Below are positions 16,845-26,439 of a stretch of 64,000 nucleotides of DNA, piece after piece. The first letter of the stretch is position 1. Each line of letters starts with the position of its first letter. The DNA comes from Flavobacterium sp. UBA2787. GTDB taxonomy: Bacteria > Bacteroidota > Bacteroidia > Flavobacteriales > Flavobacteriaceae. The notes under the pieces were generated by a model. That model was given only the letters and a program-made list of their open reading frames with translations. It was not told the origin of the DNA and did not search any database. The stretch lies in contig DEHZ01000016.1 of assembly GCA_002352205.1 (NCBI GenBank), forward strand, positions 62,001-126,000, written 5' to 3'. A program made the translations under genes and the position numbers.

Positions 16845-17789
16845 TTACATTAAACCTCTACCGGTTTTCTTTAATTTATCTGCTTTTTGGAAGTCTTTGA
16901 CTAAGTTGTCTAAAACTCCGTTTATAAAAATACTGCTTTTTGGTGTGGCATATTCTTTGGCTATTTCCAAATACTCGTTGATGGTTACTTTCACCGGAAT
17001 AGAAGGAAATCTTAAAAACTCACAAATAGCCATTTTCAACATGATAGTATCTACTTCAGAAATACGATCCGGATCCCAATTAGGAGTTCGGTCGATGTAT
17101 TCTTTGGCCAATTCATTTTCATTTAAAACTGTTTTTCTAAACAAATCGCGTGCAAAATCTTTGTCTTCGGCATCTTTATACAGTGGTAAAACGGCAAAGG
17201 ATTTTTCAACACCTTCCTCCATGTGTTTCAATTGCTTCAGAATCATTGTGTTGACCAACGGAATATCATCTACCCAAGTGAGTTTATAATCTTCTAAATA
17301 ATCATACAATTTTTCGTTAGAAGCAACTAATTCAGTGAACATATCTGCCAAGAATTTTTTGTCGTTTTCAAAAGAATCTGTCTTGTCGGACAAATAATTT
17401 TGATAAAGCAAACTCTTTTTGATGTCTTCCAATAGAATCAAAATAAGGTCATCATTCTGACTCCAATTGTTGATTTTTCGTTTTTCTAATGCAATGGAAA
17501 GCGAATTATTTTCTTCCAAAGCAAGTAAGACACGATTTGAAATAAATTTTCTGTTTGGCTTTAAGTCCTTTTCTGTTGCTAAATGTTTTTTGGAAGCTTT
17601 CTCCAAAAAATCTTCTTCTTTTTTTCTGATTTCAACTAAAGCAGAAACCACAATCAAATATAAATCCTGAATACTTTCGATACTTGCGAATAAGAATTTT
17701 TCTTCTTTTTCCAATTGATCAGAACCGCTTTGATGCATTGCATAAATGGTTTGCAATACTTTTACCCGAATATGTCTCCTGTTTAACAC
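16845..17789 (-). CDS. nusB: Transcription antitermination factor NusB (long form)
   Basis: RNA-binding factor that with NusE joins the rRNA antitermination complex. At 314 residues it is about twice the length of the E. coli protein. The usual RNA-binding motif is at the N terminus (RRHIRVKVLQTIYAM), and the conserved C-terminal segment is RTPNWDPDRISEVDTIMLKMAICEFL followed by KVTINEYLEIAKEYATPKSSIFINGVLD. The middle 160 residues are an insertion rich in Lys/Glu. Such long NusB is characteristic of Flavobacteriia. Confidence 0.93.
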   Translation of the reverse strand: MLNRRHIRVKVLQTIYAMHQSGSDQLEKEEKFLFASIESIQDLYLIVVSALVEIRKKEEDFLEKASKKHLATEKDLKPNRKFISNRVLLALEENNSLSIALEKRKINNWSQNDDLILILLEDIKKSLLYQNYLSDKTDSFENDKKFLADMFTELVASNEKLYDYLEDYKLTWVDDIPLVNTMILKQLKHMEEGVEKSFAVLPLYKDAEDKDFARDLFRKTVLNENELAKEYIDRTPNWDPDRISEVDTIMLKMAICEFLRFPSIPVKVTINEYLEIAKEYATPKSSIFINGVLDNLVKDFQKADKLKKTGRGLM

Positions 17790-17814
17790 GTTGTAAGAAC
17801 TTTTTAAAAAATTA

Positions 17815-17836
17815 GTGACGCCCCGTAGGACGTCAC
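17815..17836 (-). terminator. Rho-independent terminator after the amino-acid dehydrogenase
   Basis: Stem GTGACG/CGTCAC (17815-17820 with 17831-17836). On the minus strand it is followed by a T-rich run, placing it 28 bp after the dehydrogenase stop. It separates that gene from nusB. Confidence 0.7.
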
Positions 17837-17863
17837 AAAAATAGTATTATTTATCGGAAAAAA

Positions 17864-18967
17864 TTATTTCCCGCTTTCTTTTTTACGTTGATTTATTCTA
17901 TTTTGAGCAATTGTTAAAGCTGCTTGATGTGTTGTGATATTGTTTTTCACAGCATAATCAAAGATTTCCAACGTAGTGTTATAAATATTTTCTGTTCTTC
18001 TCATTGCTTCTGCTTTGTCATAATGTTCAATTTCTGCATAAACATTTATGATTCCTCCTGCGTTGATTAAGAAATCAGGAGCATACAAAATACCTCTTTC
18101 TTGAAGAATTTTTCCGTGAATATTTTCATTCGCCAACTGATTATTTGCCGCACCTGCTACAATGGAAGCATTCAATTTATAAACTGTATCATCATTAATG
18201 GTTGCACCTAACGCACATGGAGCATAAATATCAACATCGGCTGCATATAGATCAGAACCATTGAAAACTTTTGCACCATAATGAGCACCAACTTCGTTTA
18301 AACGAGCTTCATTTATATCAGAAATGGTTACAATAGCTCCTTCTTTTGTTAAATAATCAACTAAAGTTTCGCCAACATGGCCAATTCCTTGCACCAATAC
18401 TTTGATTCCTGCTAATGATTCTGAACCAAATTTATATTTAGCAGCTGCTTTCATTCCCATATAAACTCCAAACGCAGTTACTGGCGAAGGGTTTCCTGAT
18501 CCGCCTCTTGCTTCAGAAATTCCGGTTACGTGAGGTGTTACATCTCTCACAGTATCCATATCTTCCGTTTGCATTCCTACATCTTCGGCGGTGATATATT
18601 TTCCGCTTAATGAATGTACGAATTCACCAAACTTTCGCATTAATTCAGGCGTTTTTTGCGTTTTAGCATCGCCAATAATTACTGCTTTTCCTCCACCAAG
18701 GTTTAAACCAGTGATAGCAGATTTAAAAGTCATTCCGCGTGATAAACGTAAAACATCGTTCAAAGCTTCCCATTCATTGGTGTAGTTCCACATTCTTGTT
18801 CCACCCAATGCTGGTCCTAAAACTGTGTTATGAATTCCAATTATTGCCTTTAAACCAGTATCTTTGTCATTGCAAAAAACAATTTGCTCATGATTATCAA
18901 AGGATACTTGTCCAAAAACCGGATCCATTTTTTGAAGTTCTTTAGGAGTTGTTACTTCAGCTATCAT
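17864..18967 (-). CDS. Leucine/valine/phenylalanine-type (Glu family) dehydrogenase
   Basis: NAD-dependent oxidative deaminase of branched or aromatic amino acids. The 367 residues hold the substrate domain with GGTRMW, the glycine-rich LNLGGGKAVIIGD carrying the catalytic lysine, and a Rossmann domain VLVQGIGHVGETLVDYL. The frame is open further upstream, but the ATG at 18967 is the right start: a perfect TACTTTTG promoter box lies at 19016-19023, and MIAEVTTP begins the conserved chain. Its short length favours leucine or valine dehydrogenase over glutamate dehydrogenase; the exact substrate is not decided. Confidence 0.9.
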   Translation of the reverse strand: MIAEVTTPKELQKMDPVFGQVSFDNHEQIVFCNDKDTGLKAIIGIHNTVLGPALGGTRMWNYTNEWEALNDVLRLSRGMTFKSAITGLNLGGGKAVIIGDAKTQKTPELMRKFGEFVHSLSGKYITAEDVGMQTEDMDTVRDVTPHVTGISEARGGSGNPSPVTAFGVYMGMKAAAKYKFGSESLAGIKVLVQGIGHVGETLVDYLTKEGAIVTISDINEARLNEVGAHYGAKVFNGSDLYAADVDIYAPCALGATINDDTVYKLNASIVAGAANNQLANENIHGKILQERGILYAPDFLINAGGIINVYAEIEHYDKAEAMRRTENIYNTTLEIFDYAVKNNITTHQAALTIAQNRINQRKKESGK

Positions 18968-19015
18968 AGTTGAATATTTAATTGGTAAAATTATGACTTT
19001 GTCAAAAAGACATAA

Positions 19016-19023
19016 CAAAAGTA
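19016..19023 (-). promoter_or_regulatory. -7 box of the amino-acid dehydrogenase gene
   Basis: Minus-strand TACTTTTG, an exact TAnnTTTG match, 49 bp before the ATG at 18967. It argues against the longer upstream reading of that gene, whose extra codons would begin at or before the transcription start. Confidence 0.65.
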
Positions 19024-19169
19024 GCACTAAAATCAAAAGAACGCAATAAAATTTAATAATTTTAGCAATCTGTTAATAACAACCGCCATTTGAAGACAAT
19101 CTTAAAATAACATAATTCGCAATTTTTTAACATTTTTTAATCCATAGCCTCTCATCCGAATTAAATAAC

Positions 19170-20930
19170 ATGAAAGAACTACATTATTTAAATAAATATT
19201 TCATTAAATATAGATACCGTTTTTTGTTAGGTATTATCATTACAATTGTTGCACAAATATTCTCACTATTTATTCCAAAACTGGTTAGTAAATCGATGAA
19301 TATCATTGATGCCTATATTAAAAATCCAATAAGCGACACCAGTATAATCAAAAAAGAACTTCTCATTAGTTTAGGATTAATTATTGGAGCAACTGTAATT
19401 GCAGGGTTTTTAACGTTTTTAATGCGACAAACATTGATAGTAATGTCTCGTCATGTTGAATTCGACTTAAAGAATGAAGTTTTTCAACAATACGAACGCT
19501 TATCGCAAAGTTTTTATAAAAGAAACCGAACAGGAGATTTGATGAATCGCATTTCGGAAGATGTTGGAAAAGTTCGCATGTATGTTGGCCCAGCCGTTAT
19601 GTACACCATTAATACCTTCATCCGTTTTGCCATTGTAATCATATATATGTATAATGTTTCGCCAAAACTGACCTTGTACACGATTCTTCCTTTGCCGCTT
19701 CTCTCCTATTTCATTTTTAAATTGAGTGTTGAAATCAATAACAGAAGTCGCATTTATCAAGAAAATCTATCTACACTTTCCAGTTTTTCACAGGAAATGT
19801 TTTCCGGAATTAGAGTAATAAAAGCTTATGCTTTGGAAGGACAAAACAAAAAAGAATTCAACGGTTTAGCACAAGAAAGTCGTGATAAGAATATGAGTTT
19901 GGCATTAGTAAATTCATTATTTGGACCGTTAATGATTTTGTTGATTGGATTGAGTAATTTAGTTGTGATTTATTTTGGTGGGATGATGTATGTGGACGGA
20001 ACCATTGAAAACATTGGAACTATAGCGGAATTTATTTTGTATGTCAACATGCTCACCTGGCCAGTTGCTTCTATCGGATGGGTTTCTTCATTGGTTCAGG
20101 AAGCCGAAGCCTCTCAAAAACGTATCAATGAATTTTTAAAAATTGAACCGGAAATTAAAAACCATAATCCAAATAACGATACGATTCAAGGCTCAATTGC
20201 TTTTAAAAATGTGAGTTTTACGTATGAAGACACCAATATTCAGGCTTTAAAAGATATTTCATTTGAAGTAAAAAAAGGAGAAACTTTAGCTATTTTAGGA
20301 AAAACAGGTTCAGGAAAATCGACAATTCTTTCTTTGATTTGCAGATTATATGATGTAGAAAACGGTTCGATTACTATGGATGGAAAAAAATTGGCTACTC
20401 TCAACCTGCACGATTTACGAAATAGTATCGGAATTGTTCCTCAAGATGCTTTTTTGTTTTCGGATAGTATTAAAAATAATATTAAATTCGGAAAAGAAGA
20501 TGCTACAGACGAAGAAGTGGTTGAAGCGGCTAAACAAGCTATTGTTCATGACAATATCATCAACTTTAAAAATCAATATGATACTGTTTTAGGCGAAAGA
20601 GGAATCACACTTTCCGGCGGACAAAAACAACGTGTTTCCATCGCTAGAGCAATCATAAAAGATCCTGAAATTTTACTTTTTGATGATTGCTTATCAGCCG
20701 TTGATACAGAAACAGAAGAACAAATTCTGAATAACTTATTTGAAATTTGTAAAAATAAAACTACATTAATTGTCAGCCATCGAGTTTCATCAGCTAAAAA
20801 TGTAGATAAAATTATCATCTTAGAAGAAGGAGAAATTATACAACAAGGCACTCATTTTCAATTATTAAATCAAGAAGGTTATTATAAGGAATTGTATTTG
20901 AAACAACTTTCTGAAAAAGAATTGTCGTAA
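19170..20930 (+). CDS. ABC exporter, half-transporter (MsbA/MdlB-like)
   Basis: A 586-residue half-transporter with six membrane helices in residues 1-315 and an ATPase domain at 340-586. The ATPase has Walker A GKTGSGKSTI, signature LSGGQKQRVSIARA, Walker B ILLFDD and H-loop IVSHR. The residue after Walker B is Asp within DDCLSAVDT, where most exporters have Glu; this is a feature of the MdlB/YheI subgroup. Substrate unknown: lipid, drug or peptide are all possible. It stands alone, with DUF3276 downstream. Confidence 0.93.
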   Translation: MKELHYLNKYFIKYRYRFLLGIIITIVAQIFSLFIPKLVSKSMNIIDAYIKNPISDTSIIKKELLISLGLIIGATVIAGFLTFLMRQTLIVMSRHVEFDLKNEVFQQYERLSQSFYKRNRTGDLMNRISEDVGKVRMYVGPAVMYTINTFIRFAIVIIYMYNVSPKLTLYTILPLPLLSYFIFKLSVEINNRSRIYQENLSTLSSFSQEMFSGIRVIKAYALEGQNKKEFNGLAQESRDKNMSLALVNSLFGPLMILLIGLSNLVVIYFGGMMYVDGTIENIGTIAEFILYVNMLTWPVASIGWVSSLVQEAEASQKRINEFLKIEPEIKNHNPNNDTIQGSIAFKNVSFTYEDTNIQALKDISFEVKKGETLAILGKTGSGKSTILSLICRLYDVENGSITMDGKKLATLNLHDLRNSIGIVPQDAFLFSDSIKNNIKFGKEDATDEEVVEAAKQAIVHDNIINFKNQYDTVLGERGITLSGGQKQRVSIARAIIKDPEILLFDDCLSAVDTETEEQILNNLFEICKNKTTLIVSHRVSSAKNVDKIIILEEGEIIQQGTHFQLLNQEGYYKELYLKQLSEKELS

Positions 20931-21000
20931 TTTTTTGATAATTCAATTATTTTTTAGATTTTTGGTTACTACTTACAACACTAAATTTGACAGAAAGATT

Positions 21001-21378
21001 ATGAGAGAAAACGAAATGTTAGAAAAAGACGAAATTTTTTCTAAAGTTTTAAGAGCAGGCAGAAGAACCTATTTCTTCGATGTTAGAGCAACCAAAGCAG
21101 ACGACTATTACATTACCATCACAGAAAGTAAAAAATTTACAGAAGAAGATGGTTCCTTCCACTTTAAAAAACACAAAATTTATTTATACAAAGAAGATTT
21201 TGTTGCCTTTAAAGAAATTCTAGACGATATGACTGCCTATGTTTTAGACCATAAAGGCGAAGAAGTTATTTCAGAAAGACATCAAAAAGATTTCAAAAAA
21301 GAATATGCTTCAGAAACAGTTGAAAGTGAAGATGCTCCAAAAGCGAGTTTTACCGACATTGATTTTGATGATATTTAA
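21001..21378 (+). CDS. DUF3276 PUR-like nucleic-acid-binding protein
   Basis: A 125-residue protein with the PUR-alpha-like repeat (VLRAGRRTYFFDVRATKADDYYITITESKKF ... FKKHKIYLYKEDFVAFKEIL). The Borrelia and Bacteroidota members bind DNA and RNA; the target is unknown here. The frame stays open to 20935, but the ATG at 21001 begins the known chain, and a TAAATTTG box at 20982-20989 sits just before it. That leaves a very short leader, or start at the second ATG (21016). The C-terminal 25 residues are acidic. Confidence 0.88.
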   Translation: MRENEMLEKDEIFSKVLRAGRRTYFFDVRATKADDYYITITESKKFTEEDGSFHFKKHKIYLYKEDFVAFKEILDDMTAYVLDHKGEEVISERHQKDFKKEYASETVESEDAPKASFTDIDFDDI

Positions 21379-21383
21379 AACTT

Positions 21384-21405
21384 AAATCCCTTTTCGAAGG
21401 GATTT
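21384..21405. terminator. Bidirectional terminator
   Basis: Arms AAATCCCTT (21384-21392) and AAGGGATTT (21397-21405) around TTCG, with runs of T on the right and A on the left. It serves the convergent DUF3276 and CsaA-like genes. Confidence 0.85.
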
Positions 21406-21408
21406 TTT

Positions 21409-21741
21409 TTATCCAATTCGCAAACCGTTTGCTACTTTTTGATCGGATGATAAAAGTACAATATCATTGTCCTCACCCACCGAACCAAGCACCAAACATT
21501 CACTCATGAATTTCCCGATTTGCTTTTTGGGAAAGTTCACAACGGCCACAATTTGCTTTCCTATTAGTTCTTCTTTATTATATCGTTTCGTGATTTGAGC
21601 AGATGTTTTTCTAATTCCAATTTCATTACCGAAATCAATTGTTAATTGATACGCCGGCTTTCGAGCTTCAGGAAAATCATTTACTTCTAAAATAGTTCCA
21701 ATTCGCATTTCTACCTTTTCAAATTCTTCCCAACTCAACAT
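21409..21741 (-). CDS. CsaA-like tRNA-binding domain protein
   Basis: A 110-residue stand-alone EMAP/Arc1p-type OB-fold (MLSWEEFEKVEMRIGTILEVNDFPEARKPAYQLTIDFG ... SAQITKRYNKEELIGKQIVAVVNFP). This fold binds tRNA. Bacillus CsaA also acts as an export chaperone; which role applies here is not known. Length and all conserved blocks fit the family. Confidence 0.92.
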   Translation of the reverse strand: MLSWEEFEKVEMRIGTILEVNDFPEARKPAYQLTIDFGNEIGIRKTSAQITKRYNKEELIGKQIVAVVNFPKKQIGKFMSECLVLGSVGEDNDIVLLSSDQKVANGLRIG

Positions 21742-21836
21742 AATAATTTATTCTTAAAAATTTAAACTCAAAAATAAGAATATCAATCTAAAAATTCTTA
21801 ACTTTAAGCATTAACTTAAAAAAATTATCCGCAGTA

Positions 21837-22394
21837 ATGGCAAGAACAGAATCAAGCATGATTTCTTTAGGAACTTTAGCTCCAAATTTTCATTTAAAAG
21901 ACACCAATTCCAATGATTTTTTTACGTTTTCAGATTGCAAAGGCGAAAAAGGAACGTTAGTTTTTTTTATATGTAATCATTGTCCGTTTGTACATCACGT
22001 TATTGATGAAATTATTTTGGTTGCTAATGATTACCGTGTGCAAGGTATCGGAATTGTAGCCATTTCGAGCAATGATGTTGAACAATATCCAGAAGATAGT
22101 CCGCAATTAATGACTGAATTTGCTTTTGAAAACAAGTTTGAATTTCCCTATTTATATGATGAAACACAAGAAGTTGCCAAATCTTTCGGAGCAGCTTGCA
22201 CGCCCGATTTCTTTCTTTATGATAATCAGGACAAATTGGTTTATCGTGGACAATTAGATGATTCTCGTCCAGGAAACGGCATTCCACTCAGCGGAAGCGA
22301 TTTACGAGGAGCGATTGATAGCGTTTTGTACAACAGAACCGTCAACCCAAATCAAAAACCAAGTATCGGTTGTAATATTAAATGGAAAAAATAA
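21837..22394 (+). CDS. AhpC/TSA-type thioredoxin-fold protein
   Basis: A 185-residue cytoplasmic protein of the redoxin family. The usual CxxC is replaced by CNHCPFVHHV (residues 46-55), a signature of a Bacteroidota/Proteobacteria subgroup of thiol-disulfide proteins of unknown substrate. Also typical are the GTLAPNFHLKDTNSNDF start, AISSNDVEQYPEDS and GQLDDSRPGNGIPLSG. Its stop is directly followed by the glgA ATG, so all three genes to 25089 are probably one operon. Confidence 0.85.
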   Translation: MARTESSMISLGTLAPNFHLKDTNSNDFFTFSDCKGEKGTLVFFICNHCPFVHHVIDEIILVANDYRVQGIGIVAISSNDVEQYPEDSPQLMTEFAFENKFEFPYLYDETQEVAKSFGAACTPDFFLYDNQDKLVYRGQLDDSRPGNGIPLSGSDLRGAIDSVLYNRTVNPNQKPSIGCNIKWKK

Positions 22395-23810
22395 ATGGAA
22401 ATTATTCATATTAGTGCAGAATGTTATCCGGTAGCAAAAGTGGGCGGTTTAGCCGATGTGGTTGGAGCATTACCAAAATATTTAAACAAGTTAGGTCAAC
22501 ATGCAAAAGTGGTTGTACCTGGTTATGATAATAAATTTACAAATGAAAACGAATTTGAAACTATTCATCAAGGTCTATTGCGATTGGGATGGTTTCAATT
22601 TTCATATACAATTCTAAAAGAAAAAACCAATAAACTAGGATTTGAGTTATATTTGATAGCCATTCCTGAATTATTTGATCGTCCCAATGTATATTCTTAT
22701 CAAGATGACACTGAGCGTTTCACTGCTTTTCAAGTTGCTTTCTTGAATTGGCTAACCGAAACCAATCAAGTTCCTGATATAATTCATTGCCACGATCATC
22801 ACACCGGATTGATTCCGTTTATGATGTCGCACGCACCGATTTATCAACATTTGAATCGAGTTCCAACGGTTTTAACTATTCATAACGGACAATACCAAGG
22901 GTGGTTTGGTTTTGATAAATTACACTATTTACCGCAAGTAAGCTCGTCGCGTTTAGGATTTTTAGAATGGAACGGAATCATCAATCCGCTTGCTTCAGCC
23001 ATAAAATGTGCTTGGAAAGTAACCACTGTTTCACCAAGTTATTTAGATGAAATGAGCGAAAAAGCCAATGGATTAGAAAATTTATTGCGATTTGAACGAC
23101 CAAAAAGCCTCGGAATTTTAAACGGAATTGACAACGAAGTTTGGAATCCGAAAACCGATGAAATGCTCGAATCTAATTATGATGTAAAAACCTTAAAAGT
23201 CGGAAAAGAGAAGAATAAGAAATTTTTATGCGAACAATTTAATTTAGACCCAACCAAACCACTTTTCACATTTATTGGAAGATTAGTTGGCGAAAAAGGT
23301 GCCGATTTATTACCTGAAATTTGCAGCATTGCTTTGAGCCGAAATCCCAACGAAATTAACATCCTAATTTTAGGTTCAGGTGATACAAATGTGGAAAATA
23401 GTTTGACGCAGTTAACCCATTTTTACAGCGGAAATTATAATGCTTATATCGGCTACAACGAAAAATTAGCTCACATAATTTATGCCGGAGCAGATTATTT
23501 ATTGATGCCGTCTCGCGTTGAACCGTGTGGATTAAATCAATTGTATGCGTTGCGATACGGCACAATTCCGATTGTAAGAAGAACCGGCGGTTTAAAAGAT
23601 ACTGTACTTGATATTGGCGACGGCGGGTTTGGAATTTGTCATGATCATACGAGTGTTTTTGATGTAAATCATTCCGTTACGAGAGCAATAGATTTGTATA
23701 ACGACACGAAACTTTTTGACTCAACCAGAAAAACAATCATGCAAATTGACCACTCGTGGGAAAAAGTTGCACAAGAATATATAGATGTTTATCAATCATT
23801 AAAAAATTAA
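22395..23810 (+). CDS. glgA: Glycogen synthase (ADP-glucose type)
   Basis: GT5 glucosyltransferase that extends alpha-1,4-glucan from ADP-glucose. The 471 residues start with ISAECYPVAKVGGLADVVGALP, the ADP-glucose-binding KxGGL motif. They continue with IHCHDHHTGLIPF and end with the GT-B donor motif MPSRVEPCGLNQLYALRYGTIPIVRRTGGLKDTV. It abuts the redoxin gene and precedes glgC by 4 bp. The pair makes and uses ADP-glucose for glycogen storage. Confidence 0.96.
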   Translation: MEIIHISAECYPVAKVGGLADVVGALPKYLNKLGQHAKVVVPGYDNKFTNENEFETIHQGLLRLGWFQFSYTILKEKTNKLGFELYLIAIPELFDRPNVYSYQDDTERFTAFQVAFLNWLTETNQVPDIIHCHDHHTGLIPFMMSHAPIYQHLNRVPTVLTIHNGQYQGWFGFDKLHYLPQVSSSRLGFLEWNGIINPLASAIKCAWKVTTVSPSYLDEMSEKANGLENLLRFERPKSLGILNGIDNEVWNPKTDEMLESNYDVKTLKVGKEKNKKFLCEQFNLDPTKPLFTFIGRLVGEKGADLLPEICSIALSRNPNEINILILGSGDTNVENSLTQLTHFYSGNYNAYIGYNEKLAHIIYAGADYLLMPSRVEPCGLNQLYALRYGTIPIVRRTGGLKDTVLDIGDGGFGICHDHTSVFDVNHSVTRAIDLYNDTKLFDSTRKTIMQIDHSWEKVAQEYIDVYQSLKN

Positions 23811-23814
23811 CCAC

Positions 23815-25089
23815 ATGAAAAAAGAAGTATTAGCCATCATTTTAGGAGGAGGACAAGGCTCCCGATTGTATCCGCTAACCGAAAGTCGATCAAAACCAGC
23901 CGTTCCGATAGCGGGAAAATATCGTTTGGTAGATATTCCAATCTCAAACTGTATCAATTCAGATATTAAACGAATGTTTGTATTGACTCAATTTAACTCG
24001 GCTTCCTTAAATCAACACATCAAAAACACCTACCATTTCAGTTATTTTAGTTCAGCATTTGTTGATATTTTAGCTGCTGAACAAACCCCCGACAATCCAA
24101 CGTGGTTTCAGGGTACGGCTGATGCGGTTCGTCAATGTATGCAACACTTTTTGAATCATGAGTTTGATTATGCTTTAATTTTGTCAGGTGATCAATTGTA
24201 TCAAATGGATTTTAATCAAATGATTGATGCTCATCAAAAAAGTGGTGCTTCTATCACTATTGCCACACTTCCTGTTTCGGCAAAAGAAGCTCCGGAATTT
24301 GGAATTTTAAAAACAGATGAAAATAGTTTTATTTCTTCTTTTATAGAAAAACCTTCAGCAGAATTGTTACCACAATGGACTTCTGATGTGAGTGATGAAA
24401 TGAAAAATGAAGGAAGACATTATTTAGCTTCGATGGGAATTTACATCTTCAATCGTGATTTATTAATTGATTTGATGAAGAATCCTGACACGAAAGATTT
24501 CGGGAAAGAAATTATTCCGCAAGCCATTGGAAATCAACGAATATTAAGTTATCAATACGAAGGATATTGGACAGATATTGGAAATATCGATTCGTTTTTT
24601 GAAGCCAATTTAGGTTTAACCGATGATATTCCGAAATTCAATTTATTTGATAACAATAGTAAGATTTACACTCGTGCAAGGGTTTTACCACCTGGAAAAA
24701 CACTAGGAAAAACAACGATTGAAAAATCGATTGTAGCCGAAGGTTGTATTTTGAATTCAGCCATTATCGAACATTCCGTTATTGGAATTCGTGCTCGTGT
24801 GGATGAAGATACCATCATCAAAAATTCTTATGTAATGGGTAGTGATTACTATCAAAATTTAGATGAATTAAACCAAAATATTGCCCATAATGTCAAAAAT
24901 ATCGGTATAGGAAAGCGTTGCTACATCAACAACACCATCGTAGATAAAAATTGTAGAATTGGTAACGATGTTTACTTAAACGGAGGAAAACATTTAAAAG
25001 ATAGCAACACACCTTTATATACTATCAAAGAAGGAATTATTGTTGTGAAAAAAGGTGCGGTTTTACCGGATGGCTTTAGAATAGAATAA
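23815..25089 (+). CDS. glgC: Glucose-1-phosphate adenylyltransferase
   Basis: Makes ADP-glucose from ATP and glucose-1-phosphate, the controlled step of glycogen synthesis. The 424 residues show the nucleotide-binding loop LGGGQGSRLYPLTESRSKPAVP, the substrate motif FGILKTDEN, a FIEKP motif and a C-terminal left-handed beta-helix (IVAEGCILNSAIIEHSVIGIRARV) used for allostery. It sits 4 bp after glgA. A strong hairpin follows at 25106-25144. Confidence 0.97.
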   Translation: MKKEVLAIILGGGQGSRLYPLTESRSKPAVPIAGKYRLVDIPISNCINSDIKRMFVLTQFNSASLNQHIKNTYHFSYFSSAFVDILAAEQTPDNPTWFQGTADAVRQCMQHFLNHEFDYALILSGDQLYQMDFNQMIDAHQKSGASITIATLPVSAKEAPEFGILKTDENSFISSFIEKPSAELLPQWTSDVSDEMKNEGRHYLASMGIYIFNRDLLIDLMKNPDTKDFGKEIIPQAIGNQRILSYQYEGYWTDIGNIDSFFEANLGLTDDIPKFNLFDNNSKIYTRARVLPPGKTLGKTTIEKSIVAEGCILNSAIIEHSVIGIRARVDEDTIIKNSYVMGSDYYQNLDELNQNIAHNVKNIGIGKRCYINNTIVDKNCRIGNDVYLNGGKHLKDSNTPLYTIKEGIIVVKKGAVLPDGFRIE

Positions 25090-25105
25090 GAATCTGATAA
25101 AAATT

Positions 25106-25144
25106 AAAAAAGGTTTGTTGATTAAATCCCAACAAACCTTTTTT
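25106..25144. terminator. Bidirectional terminator between glgC and symporter
   Basis: Perfect 15-bp arms (25106-25120 and 25130-25144) with a 9-nt loop; the A and T runs belong to the stem ends. Placed between convergent genes, it can stop both. Confidence 0.9.
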
Positions 25145-25167
25145 AGTTATTTAAAATTGAAAAAAAA

Positions 25168-26439
25168 TTAATCATCAACATCATGCAGTTTTCCAACAGA
25201 TTTTGCGACTACCGTTGCAACTGTTGCATCACTAGTTACATTTACAACAGTTCTACACATATCAAGCGGTCTGTCTATCGCAAAAATTAAGGCTAAACCA
25301 GCTTCCGGAATTCCGGCTTGACCTAAAACAATTACTAGCATCACCATTCCCGCACTAGGAACTGCAGCGGAACCAATGGATGCCAAAGTGGCTGTAACCA
25401 CAATCATTAGTTGCGTTTGTAAATCCAACGGAATTCCCATTGCTTGTGCAATAAATACCGCAGCAACAGCTTGATATAAGCTGGTTCCATCCATGTTTAC
25501 GGTTGCTCCCAAAGGTAAAACAAAGCTTGAAACTTCTTCATCAACACCAACATGTTCAGTGACTCTTTCCATCGTAACAGGCAAAGTTGCTGCACTTGAA
25601 CTTGTTGAAAAAGCTAACAATTGAGCCGGAGAAATAGCTTTAAAAAATTTAACCGGAGAGTATTTTGCCAAAACGATTAACAAAGTTGGATATAAAACAA
25701 AAACCATTACCGAGAGTCCAATTACAACTGTTAACGCGTAAATCAAAAGTGCATTAAGAGTAGAAAAATCAGGTATTTCTACCATCAAAGCAGCCATTAA
25801 GGCAAAAACACCAATTGGAGCTCCGAGCATTATGATGTCAATTATTTTTAAAATCACATCATTCAAACCTTTAAAAAAATCGACAACAGGTTTGGCCTTA
25901 TTTTCGTCAATTAATATTAAGCCGATTCCAAGTAAAATAACAAAAAGAATGACTTGCAACATTGAAGCATTGTCCGTCATTGCCATAAAAAAGTTTTCGG
26001 GTACAACATCAACCAAAGGTTGTAAAGGTCCACTATTTTTGGCTTTTTCGGCTAATTCGATTTTTTGAGCAGCATCACCTGCAAAGCTTTCTAACAAACT
26101 TTTACGTGATTCATCGTTGATATAATCGCCAGGTCTAATTAAATTAGCTAAAACTAATCCAATAGAAACTGCACATACTGTTGAAAACAAATACAAAGCA
26201 ACTGTTCTTCCACCAAGTTTAGATAGTTTCGCTATATCTTTTAGGTCAGAAAGTCCAACAATCAATGAAACTACTATTAATGGAACAGCAATCATTTTTA
26301 ATAAATTGATAAAAATTGTTCCGAAAGGCTTTACCCAATCTACTACAATTTCTCTTAGTTCCAGATTTTTCATCAGATACCCAAAAACTAATCCGAGAAT
26401 CATTCCGATAAGAATCTTCCAATGTAAAGCTAATTTCAT
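25168..26439 (-). CDS. Dicarboxylate/amino acid:cation symporter (DAACS)
   Basis: Sodium- or proton-coupled uptake of glutamate, aspartate or C4-dicarboxylates. From the ATG at 26439 it is 423 residues, with about eight membrane helices and two re-entrant loops. Hairpin 1 carries the serine-rich [13 protein letters not shown]7 has [13 protein letters not shown] and the last part has [17 protein letters not shown], where D and R contact substrate in GltPh. The frame is open a further 32 codons into aroC, but the 4-bp ATGA overlap with the aroC stop marks the true start and coupled translation. Confidence 0.93.
   Translation of the reverse strand: MKLALHWKILIGMILGLVFGYLMKNLELREIVVDWVKPFGTIFINLLKMIAVPLIVVSLIVGLSDLKDIAKLSKLGGRTVALYLFSTVCAVSIGLVLANLIRPGDYINDESRKSLLESFAGDAAQKIELAEKAKNSGPLQPLVDVVPENFFMAMTDNASMLQVILFVILLGIGLILIDENKAKPVVDFFKGLNDVILKIIDIIMLGAPIGVFALMAALMVEIPDFSTLNALLIYALTVVIGLSVMVFVLYPTLLIVLAKYSPVKFFKAISPAQLLAFSTSSSAATLPVTMERVTEHVGVDEEVSSFVLPLGATVNMDGTSLYQAVAAVFIAQAMGIPLDLQTQLMIVVTATLASIGSAAVPSAGMVMLVIVLGQAGIPEAGLALIFAIDRPLDMCRTVVNVTSDATVATVVAKSVGKLHDVDD

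Noticed and set aside
18968-19036. Hydrophobic N-terminal extension of the amino-acid dehydrogenase
   Set aside because: It overlaps the perfect promoter box at 19016-19023, and a cytoplasmic dehydrogenase needs no such segment.
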